DNA of 64,000 nt, taken from positions 682,001 through 746,000 of the forward strand of contig CP084615.1 of the NCBI GenBank assembly GCA_025917655.1. Direction: 5' to 3'. The notes below the pieces were generated by a model that made no database searches, had not been told where the DNA came from, and saw only the letters and a list, made by a program, of their open reading frames with translations. Positions 56,412-64,000 of the stretch are shown piece after piece. The position numbers and the translations under genes were made by a program. Position 1 is the stretch's first letter. Every line of letters starts with the position of its first letter. This stretch comes from Chlorella sorokiniana (Eukaryota > Chlorophyta > Trebouxiophyceae > Chlorellales > Chlorellaceae).

Positions 56412-56884
56412 CTGTTGCCGCGCGCGGCAAAGCAGGCAGGCTGAAAGGTGCACACTGAACCGAGGTACCGCCCCGCCGCTCCTCCTGCAGCACTGCTGGC
56501 AAAGGTATTACAACATTGGGGTTCGAGAGCCCCGATAACAATCGTAATAGGATGATATAGAAGATCAAATGGAAGGTCGACACGAGGCGATTGTGGGGTC
56601 GAGCGGCCTCATGCATTACGGGTGTTTGGGGGATGGGTGGGGAAGTGCTGCACATAGCTCGCTTCTCTGACGCTGGGCTCAGGGCCACTAGCGGCGCCGC
56701 GCTCAAAATCAGACGGCAGGGGAACGGAACTGGAGGGCGACTGGCGCCGCTGCACAAGCGCATGCCTGCCGTCGAGATGCACGTGGCGTGCAGAACGGCG
56801 GGGGCGGGAAACGTTCCGAGGTCCCGCCTCGCTGCCGGCAAGCGCGGTCCACCCGGCGGCTGGCAGAGGGCTGCAGGCGCCGCC
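56412..56884. other. Convergent 3' region
   Basis: The NifS-type gene (+) and the thylakoid-type gene (-) end here. No coding sequence is recognised. A minus-strand TGTAA lies at 56508-56512. Confidence 0.35.
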
Positions 56885-58418
56885 GCTTCACCAGTCCTCG
56901 TCGTCCAGGGAGGCCTTCTTCTTCTGGTTGGTGAAGCCCGAGACGACGGCGAAGACAACCTGGATGACGATGCCCAGCAGCATGATGTTGAAGATGGTGC
57001 CCAGACCGACGCCAAACCTGCGGTGAAAGCAGCACCAGGGCAGCGCCGTCAGCGACGACGCGACCACGGGACAACCTTGTCAGCGACAGGCAGAGCTGTT
57101 CTGCTGGTCAGCGACAGGCGGAGCTGTTCTTGTTCAGCACCGAAAGGCTGGTTCACAAGCAGGCTGGATGGCAGGGGGTGGGAACAGAGGATGACTAATG
57201 GGTTGGCCCCGGGACACGGCGGCACTCACACAGGGTAGAAGCCAAAGCCGCCGAACATGGGGAAGCCAAAGCCGCCGAACACAGGGGGTGCCACATAGGT
57301 GTTGTTCTGGATGACGGTCCGGTTGGTTTGAGGCCTGCAGCAGCAGCAGAGTGAGCGGCAAGGAGGTCAGAGGAGGTGGCGGGAGCTGAAGCGGGAAACG
57401 CTTCTCGGCACCTTGATGCTAGAGGCGGCTCTGGGGCGCTCAGCAGAGGGGGCGCTGGGCTGTTCAGCAGAGGAGGCGCTGGGTTGTTCCACAGAGGCAG
57501 CGCTGGGCTGTACCACAGCGGCAGCGCTGGGCTGTACCACAGCGGCGGCTCTGGGCTGGTCCACAGCGGCGGCGCTGGGCTGCTTTGCAGAGGCGGCTCT
57601 GCCCTGCTTTGCAAAGGCGGCGCTGGCCTGCCTTGCAAAGGCGGCGCTGGCCTGCCTTGCGAAGGCGGCGCTGGCCTGCCTTGCGGAGGCGGCGCTGGCC
57701 TGCCTTGCGGAGGCGGCGCTGGCCTGCCTTGCGGAGGCGGCGCTGGCCTGCCTTGCGAAAGCGGCGCTGGCCTGCCTTGCGCAGGCGGCGATGGCCTGCC
57801 TTGCGCAGGCGGCGATGGCCTGCCTTGCAGAGGCGGCGAAGGCCTGCTTTGCAGCGGCTGCACTGGCCTGCTTCGAAGAGGCGGCGCTGGCCTGCTTTGC
57901 GTGGAAAGCTTGCTCCCGCTGTAGCCCCCGCTGTAGCCCCTGAACATCACACAGTTACCTGTAAAACACCAGCAGCAACCCACAGAAAAACCTTCTGGAA
58001 CCGTCCCCAGCGCCGCTACGCACCTGGTCGCAGCGCGGCTGGTCGAAGCGCGGCTGCTGAAGCCTGAGCTGCCGCCCACACGGCCACCAGAGCGGGCGGC
58101 CTCTGCCTCGTCGGGCGTGGCCGCGAACAGAAGGGCGGCGCCCAACAGCGCGGCGGCCGGAAGTGCAAGCTTCTCTTGCAGGCTCTTCTCATCCTGCTTC
58201 TGCTGGGTGGCGTAGACACGCACCGCACGCTGCACGCGGCTGCAGCGGCTCAGGGACGCCTTCTGGACCGCAAAGGCCTTGCGGGCCAGCGGGGGCGCAC
58301 AGACAGAGCCTGCATCGTTGGGTTGGAGAACTGCCACACAGACCAGAGGAGCGACCGCTAGGATCTCACGATCAATAGAGTTGGGCGACTGGTCGATAAC
58401 AGGGCTTCTGACAGGCAT
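56885..58418 (-). CDS. Plastid membrane protein with Pro-rich 8-residue repeat domain
   Basis: Function unknown. Exon 1 (from about 58418) has a basic leader (QKASLSRCSRVQRAVRVYA), then ALPAAALLGAALLFAATP and DEAEAARSGGRVGGSSGFSS. The segment ARSGGRVGG after a hydrophobic, Ala-rich stretch is seen in plastid membrane proteins of the FLAP1/DUF1517 kind. Exon 2 begins GYSGGYSGSKLSTQSRPAPP and contains some 20 copies of an 8-residue Pro-rich repeat. Exon 3 reads TVIQNNTYVAPPVFGGFGFP and FGGFGFYP. The last exon (about 57017-56885) has FGVGLGTIFNIMLLGIVIQV, a membrane helix, and ends QKKKASLDDEDW. All junctions join in phase. Start is not certain: the leader before VQKASLSR is unusual and could be untranslated. 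Divergent from the phosphoglycerate mutase gene. Confidence 0.6.
57420..57910 (-). repeat. Coding minisatellite, 24-bp unit, about 20 copies
   Basis: A 24-bp unit (plus-strand core ggcgctggcctgccttgc) is repeated head to tail about 20 times. In the gene's frame it encodes QGRPAPPP and variants (SPAPPLL, SPALPLW). The central copies at about 57600-57850 are nearly identical and the outer ones are diverged. Because 24 is divisible by three, copy-number change keeps the frame. Confidence 0.9.
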
Positions 58419-58570
58419 GCTCGAGTCTCCTACCCTCAGCACCCAGACGGCCACCTCATCATCATGCTGCGCGAGACTTGGGCTTTCAAGCCATCCTGTG
58501 GCGAGCGTTTCGTAAATCAAGCAAATATATGTTACAGTACAGGGGCTGTGTATTTGCCCAGGGGACCGTA
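58419..58570. promoter_or_regulatory. Short shared promoter between divergent genes
   Basis: About 150 bp separate the two start codons and are AT-richer than either coding region (for example near 58510-58550). No defined element. Confidence 0.35.
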
Positions 58571-61500
58571 TGATGGCAGGGGAGCCAGAGCGGGTGGCGT
58601 TTGTGCTGATCGACGGCGTGGGCGATGTGTCCATCCCCCAGTTCGGCTTCAAGACGCCCCTGGAGGTGGCTAACCTGCCGCACCTCGATGCCATCGCCGG
58701 TGCGTCCTTGCACGCAGTGGCGGCGGCAGGACACCGCCCGGCCCAGCCTGCCTCCTTCCGCATGCGCTATACTGCACCGCAGCTGGGTGGGCAGCAGCGG
58801 TGTCGTCAATATCGCCCCGCCCGCATGCCGTGTCGCAGCGGCGGGGTTCAACGGGCTCATGGACCCCGTGGAGCCGGGGCTGGCGTGCGGCTCCGACACC
58901 GCCCACATGTCCATCTTCGGATACGACCCCCGCATCTACTACCGCGGCCGCGGCGCCTTCGAGAGCATGGGCGCGGGTAGGAGGGCATGCCTGGGCGGGA
59001 CGACGGGGGCCGCGGGCCACGCGAGCCGCGTGGAGCCGCCAGCTTGCGCACCAACATGCCTGCTCCCACGCATGCGGCTTGGTCGCTCCTGCTGCCTTGT
59101 GCTCCCCAATCTGCTGGCCCGCCTCCCGGCTCTTCCCCGCACCCAGGCCTGGACATGGCCCCCGGAGACATCGCCTTCAAGTCCAATTTTGCCACGCTGG
59201 ACCCAGGCAGCGGCGTCGTGCTGCGCCGCCGCGCCGACCGCCGCTTTGAGGACCTGGGGCCCGTGCTGTGCGCCGCGCTTGACGGCCTGCGCCTGCCCAG
59301 CTTCCCCCAGGTGAGTAAGGTGGTGCTTGGAGTTGTGCAACCCCGGCGCTGGGGACCAGCCAAGAGGCAGGCAGTGCAACAGAACAGTCGAGGAGCCTGC
59401 CTGCAGTGATTCATGTTCGAATTGGGTGCTTCAACCAGTTGCCGCCCCCCCAAAAGGAAAGCAACTGGTTCCAACGCCCCCACCCCTCATGCTGCAGCAC
59501 AGCATCAGCGTCAAGTACGCCACGGAGCACCGCTGCGGCGTTGTGGTGCGGGGGCCGGGCCTCACCGACCAAATCAGCGGCACCGACCCGCTCAAGGATT
59601 CCCTTCCGCTGCTGGTGGGCCGTCGCTTGCTGCACAGCCAAAGGGCGCCGAGGGAGGGGGGAATTTAGCGTGTGCGGATGCCATGGAATCTGCTGCCAGC
59701 GGCAGCATCCGTGGGATCGGCACAAGGACGTTGACGTCCTTGCTGAAGGGGCATGCTGTGGTCACGCTGCGCTGCTGCCCGGCCCGCGCAGCGCCCAACC
59801 CCTGGACGACAGCCCCGAGGCCGCGCACACGGCCGCGGTGGTGAACGAGGCATCCGACTGCATCCGCCGCGTGCTGGAGGCGCACCCGGCCAACGCGGAG
59901 CGCGTGGCGCAGGGCAAGCCCCCGCCAATGTTGTGCTGCTGCGCGGCTGCGGCTGCCGCCTGGCCCTGCAGGTCTGCGCCTCTGCGGCCGCAGCTGGCCC
60001 CCTGTGGCGGCGACTTGTGACCTGCCCCAGCTTCTGTGCATGTACTCTCTCGCTCGACATCTGCTCTCGCTCTGGACCTCCCTCCTGACCTCCCCCACCC
60101 CCCCACACACACGGCCTCCCCCTGCTGCTGCCCCCGCACCCCCACCCCCACCCACCCACCCCCACACACGCACGCATCCCACTGCCACCGCCACCCGCGC
60201 AGGAGTTTCGTGAGCGGCACGGCCTGCGCGCCTGCATGGTGGCCCCCACCAAGATCATTGCGGGGCTGGGCATGAGCCTGGGCATCCAGGTGCTGCATGT
60301 GCCCGGCACCACCGGCGACTACCGCACCCTGTTCCACAGGCGCGGGGCGGGGGGCTGTAGGGGGCGGGGCGCGGCGAGATGGCGTGCAACGCTAGGAGGA
60401 ACAGCCGGCCGCCACCGTAGCGGTCGCCCTGCCCAGCGCGCCATGGGCCCGGCGCAGTTTTTCGGAAGCTCGCATGGCGTGCTCTCCCTTATGTTGCTGC
60501 GCGACGTGCCCATGCCGCGCGTGCAGGAAGGCTGAGGCGGTGGCGGAGGCGCTGGGCGGCGGCGGCTTCCAGTTTGCCTTTCTGCACGTCAAGGCTGTTG
60601 ACGACACAGGGCATGACTTTTTGGTGAAGCTCAAGGTGCGGAAGATGGGGAGTTTGCAAGTTGAAACGGTTGAGTGCGGGGAGACAGAGGGGCTGGCGGG
60701 GGTTAAGGTATGCACAGAAAATGGGAGCAGGGTGGACAGTCCCCCGCTGCCTGGCTAGCGACTGGAGGCTGCGTGCCGGTTGTTGCGGGAGCACGGGGTG
60801 GACGCCCCAGGAAGCAGAGCTGGCGGCGTCGCGATCATTAGGGGCTATGACGGCACGGCTTGAGTCGCTTGTGCCGCTTGCAGCCGCGGTACCAGGAAGT
60901 CGTGGACAGGATGGTGGGGCAGCTGCTGCGCCTGCTGTGGAGCGAGGAGCGGCGCGGCAACGGGCGCTACAGGTGGGCGTGGCCGCTGCGCCGTGCCAGC
61001 CGCGCGCCGCCACGCGTTGCCCCTGGCAGCCTGCTTGCAGCAGCCGCGGCCTGCAGATCTATTTGCGCTGCTCGGTGCCACGCCAACTGTCTGCGCCTGC
61101 CGCTGCTGCAGCATCGTGGTGACGGGGGACCACTCCACCCCCGTCGAGTTTGGGGACCACTCGCACGAGCCCGTCCCTTTTGCCATCGCCCACGTCCGCC
61201 ACGTGGTGCGCCGCAGCTGCCACTCTTGACAGCCGCGATGCCGCGCTGCCTGGCCGCCACTGGTTTGTTGCACAGCCGCTGTTGGTGCAAGACCGCCCAC
61301 CGAAGGGGGCCGGTTGCTAAGGAGACCTGGCGAACGTGGGGCTGTGGCTGCATCTCCGCCGCAGGTGCAAGCTCTTGGGGGCGATGCTGCAGTGGAAAGC
61401 ATACCGTTGGGCCCGATTCCGCACCCTGAAGAAGAGGAGGGGGTGAGCCTGCCAGCGAGGATGGAGGACAGCTGGCCGCGTTGACGGCAGTCCTTGGGCT

Positions 61501-61753
61501 GGGGCGGCAGCAGCAGCAAGCTCAGGGCGGCCAGCAGCAGCAGGAGCAGCGGAAGCAGCAGGAGCAGCGGAAGCAGGAGCAGCAGCAACAGGAGGAGCAG
61601 GAGCAGCGGCAGCGGCAGCCAGCCGTGGTGCTGGGCGACCGGGTGGCGGTGTTCAACGAGATTGATGCGGCGGCGGGTGCTCTAGGGCGCTTCCCAGGCA
61701 GCCAGGTGATGCCTCTTATACGACAATTCATAGGACTTGAGCCTGTCACCTAG
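58571..61753 (+). CDS. Archaeal-type 2,3-BPG-independent phosphoglycerate mutase (ApgM family)
   Basis: The enzyme interconverts 3- and 2-phosphoglycerate in glycolysis with two metal ions (alkaline-phosphatase superfamily). Motifs in order: [20 protein letters not shown] with the metal-binding Asp; [20 protein letters not shown] with the phosphate-carrying Ser; [113 protein letters not shown] with Asp-His-Ser and His; [18 protein letters not shown] at the C-terminus. Exons include 58571-58700, about 58841-58976, 59148-59311, 59494 on, 59793 on, 60204-60339, 60527-60635, 60884-60972, 61112-61205, 61365 on. Intron 60340-60526 is GC-AG. A Gln/Glu-rich insert lies at about 61510-61620. Slips near 59802 and 59925. 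No transit peptide is seen. Confidence 0.88.
60340..60526 (+). other. GC-AG intron in the phosphoglycerate mutase gene
   Basis: The donor is CACAG|GCGCGG and the acceptor is GTGCAG|GAAG. The join gives [13 protein letters not shown], which continues the frame. Confidence 0.6.
61511..61620 (+). repeat. CAG-rich low-complexity segment (Gln/Glu)
   Basis: Imperfect cagcagcag and gagcagcgg units near the C-terminus of the mutase encode a Gln/Glu/Arg-rich insert between the metal-binding core and the final conserved helix. Confidence 0.75.
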
Positions 61754-62060
61754 ATGCAATGCTGCCCTTTACAGCAGTCTGCAAGTGGGGTCGGCGCATT
61801 GGAGGATGCAAGTGCTGGCACCCCTGGCAGGGGGCGGCGAGGTGGCGGCAAGCACCTCTGTTGTCCGCGGCCAATTGCAATCGCGTGCAGGACGACATGA
61901 ATTCTTTTTCAGACGCCCGTCCAGTTATTGAATCTAGCTGTATTGGTCTTAGCCCTAGCGCCGGCACATGCCCGCTTGCAAGCTGCAGTCCCGCTTACAC
62001 CTAGCACATTGTCTTCAAAGTTGCAAACCGCGTCGTTTAGTACATCGCCGACACGTCGCC
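61754..62060. other. Intergenic region before pyridoxal kinase
   Basis: About 300 bp with no recognised coding sequence; end of the mutase transcript and promoter of the kinase gene. Confidence 0.4.
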
Positions 62061-63732
62061 ATGGCCAGCGCTTCGAGGGACGCCAGCGCTCCGCCGCCGT
62101 CTGAACCCGCAGCGTCTCCAGCAGCGCTGAGCACTGACGCCCCACCGAAGGAGCAACAGCAGAAGCTCAATACGGAAAGGACGCCACGAGTACTGAGCAT
62201 ACAATCACATGTTGTATCAGGGAACGTTGGAAACAAAGTAAGCCTGCCCCTTTGCCCGGCTGCCCCTGATGTCCTTGCTGTTTCCCCATCGTTTGTCTCC
62301 AAACGCTCTTTTCAATCATGGCATGTAACATGCTCAACTTCGTGTCGGGCAGCTACTTTTGGCTGCGCTGCGCAGCAAACAGCTGCTTTCGCCCTGCGAG
62401 CGACCTCTGCCGCCCCCCTCTTGCAGTGCGCCGTCTTCCCGCTGCAGCTGCTGGGCTTTGAGGTGGACCCCGTGAACAGCGTGCAGTTCAGCAACCACAC
62501 GGGCTACCCCAGCTGGAGCGGGGAGGTGATGGACGGGGAGGCGCTGTGGCGGCTGGTGGAGGGGCTCGAGGCCAACGGCCTGCTGGCGGGCTACACCCAC
62601 CTCCTCACCGGCTACATCGGCTCCACCTCCCTGCTGCGCACCATAGTGCGGGTGGCGGAGAAACTGAGGCAGTACAACCAGGACCTGGTGTACGGTGAGC
62701 TGGGGGCTGCCTGGGCGGAGGGACCGCCTGTCCCGCTGCCGCCGCCGACTCCAGCCGCCGCTGCTGACGCTGGCCGCACCGCACGGCTGCAGTTTGAGGT
62801 TTAACACGTGCTGGTCTTAAACAGCGCGGCCTTCCCTCACTCGCCCCTGCCCTGCCCGCGCAGTGTGTGACCCCGTCATGGGCGACGACGGGCGGCTGTA
62901 CGTGCGGCCCGAGATGCCCGCCGCCTTTCGGGACCTCATAGCGCCGCTGGCCGTCGTGCTCACCCCCAACCAGTTTGAGGCGGAGCAGCTGACGGGGCGG
63001 GCGATTGCCAGCGAGGCCGACGCGCTGGCAGCCTGCCGCCTGCTTCACGAGCGGGGCCCCCACACCGTGGTGGGTGGGTGGGTGGGTGGGTGGGCAACAG
63101 CAGGTGCCGACCCCTGCGGATCGGGCTGGCATGCCAGGTGTTTGGGCGTGCTGTTCTTTCCACTTGTGCTGGCCCTCTCCCATCCCTCTGCCAGGTCATC
63201 ACCAGCTCGGCGTTGCAGGGCTGGGAGGAGCACGTGACGCTGCTGGCCAGCACCACGCGGCGGCAGGCCGGCGGCGGCGCGCAGCAGCTGCGCCTGCGGG
63301 TGCCTCGGGTGCATGCCTACTTCACGGGCACAGGTGCGGCGCCGGCGCTGGCACTGTGTGTCTCTGCTGCGGTTGTAAAAATGACGGCCAGCTGCCTGTG
63401 ACCGCCAACCCACCACAGACAAAGCCAAGCAAGCGTGCAACATCTGATAGTCATGCAGCTGATCCACGGTCTGCTCCCCTGTAGGCGACTTGTTTGCTGC
63501 GCTGCTGCTCGGCTGGATGCACAGGCACCCAGAGGACTTGAAGACTGCGCTGGAGGGCGCGGTGGCTGCGCTGCAGGCGGTGCTGCGCGACACAGTGGCG
63601 CACTGCGGCGACGCCGCCGCGGCTACCGAGCGCACTGCGGCCGTCTGCGCGGCGCGGGAGCTGCGGTTAGTGCAGAACCAGGGAGCCATGCTGCATCCCC
63701 AGCTGATTTACCCTGCGGAGCCCATCGCCTGA
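62061..63732 (+). CDS. PDXK: Pyridoxal kinase
   Basis: It phosphorylates pyridoxal, pyridoxine and pyridoxamine in the vitamin B6 salvage pathway (SOS4 in plants). Five exons, all in phase: 62061-62237, 62427-62694, 62864-63069, 63195-63333, 63485-63732. The Ser/Ala-rich N-terminal 40 residues precede VLSIQSHVVSGNVGNK, then FPLQLLGFEVDPVNSVQFSN and HTGYPSWSGEV, LLTGYIGSTSLL, VCDPVMGDDGRLYV, VLTPNQFEAEQLTGR, VITSSAL, and FTGTGDLFAALLLGW with the GTGD anion hole and catalytic Asp. The stop is at 63730-63732. No frame break is seen. The N-terminal extension could be a weak targeting peptide or disordered tail. Start: the Met in CC ATG GCC context. Confidence 0.95.
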
Positions 63733-64000
63733 CCCACCCATGTGAGGAACTGCTGGTGCTTTGGTGGCATCAAGGCAACGGCACTCAGACAAGCCAGCAT
63801 CCCTGCTGATCGGGAGGAGATCGGTGCTGGGTTGCATTTATGAAACATTCCAACCATGCCATTAATGCTAGGCGGATGCCGGCATCAACATTCGGAACAA
63901 TCTCGAAGGAGCTTCACGAGGGTGCCAGAAGGTCCTGCTGCGTGCTGCGCACAGTCAGCAAGCTGGCCTCCGAACATCTCAAAACCCAACTACACTGCCG
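63733..64000. other. 3' flank of pyridoxal kinase, end of window
   Basis: No gene is recognised. The sequence is AT-richer and probably includes the 3' untranslated region. Confidence 0.4.

Noticed and set aside
57376-57943. Plus-strand Ala/Gly/Cys-rich open frames over the minisatellite
   Set aside because: Any frame through a 24-bp repeat with no stop stays open; the minus-strand frame is the one that splices in phase to conserved exons.
1-64000. Transposons, LTR elements, viral insertions, CRISPR arrays, tRNA or rRNA genes
   Set aside because: No reverse transcriptase, integrase, transposase or capsid-like frame, no terminal repeats and no RNA-gene signature were seen by eye. A short or highly decayed element could be missed.

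Overview
The window looks like nuclear DNA of a unicellular green alga, probably a Chlorella-type trebouxiophyte. It is very GC-rich. Genes are close together on both strands and are cut by many short introns, mostly GT-AG with some GC-AG. The gene set is that of a photosynthetic eukaryote of the green lineage: cycloartenol synthase, a TAB2-type translation factor for photosystem I, a PsbP-domain lumen protein, a chloroplast rhodanese and an RWP-RK nitrogen regulator. The lineage is inferred from gene content and style, not from a marker gene. I see no rRNA, tRNA, CRISPR array or mobile element.

Layout: (1) 0.65-1.84 kb, unknown gene (+). (2) 2.2-9.2 kb, a 15-exon coiled-coil gene with a plastid-like leader (+). 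(3) 10.0-11.1 kb PsbP-domain protein (-), divergent from RPAP3 at 11.4-13.5 kb (+). (4) 14.1-16.4 kb ZIP metal transporter with a cysteine-rich loop (+). (5) 16.7-22.0 kb cycloartenol synthase, 16 exons (+). (6) 22.4-24.5 kb LON-domain protein (-), divergent from a transglutaminase-like gene at about 24.9-26.0 kb (+). (7) 26.3-27.8 kb rhodanese (+). (8) 28.7-32.5 kb NIN-like/RWP-RK regulator (+). (9) 33.5-35.8 kb TAB2 (-). (10) 36.25-38.7 kb U2AF-large-subunit-like protein with one RRM (-), divergent from an EF-hand-like gene at 38.9-40.1 kb (+). (11) 40.6-44.05 kb, a gene in which an ENTH (epsin) domain appears to be spliced in phase to an ArfGAP domain (-). (12) 44.4-45.0 kb small putative membrane protein (-). 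(13) 45.2-48.9 kb CSPP1-like protein (+). (14) 49.5-51.4 kb GT92 glycosyltransferase (+). (15) 51.9-54.1 kb ITPK inositol kinase (-), divergent from a NifS/selenocysteine-lyase-type enzyme at 54.55-56.4 kb (+). (16) 56.9-58.4 kb thylakoid-type protein containing a coding minisatellite (-), divergent from an archaeal-type phosphoglycerate mutase at 58.6-61.75 kb (+). (17) 62.1-63.7 kb pyridoxal kinase (+).

The genes do not form a pathway cluster; this is ordinary housekeeping DNA with a few unusual proteins. The most interesting single item is the ENTH-ArfGAP fusion, which also carries a clathrin box. A second pattern matters for anyone using the sequence: many otherwise well-conserved genes lose frame by one base, usually at short G or C runs, while neighbouring exons stay intact. 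Exon phase supports base-calling or assembly indels rather than real pseudogenes. For that reason several coding regions are given as gene spans with exon evidence rather than as single open frames.
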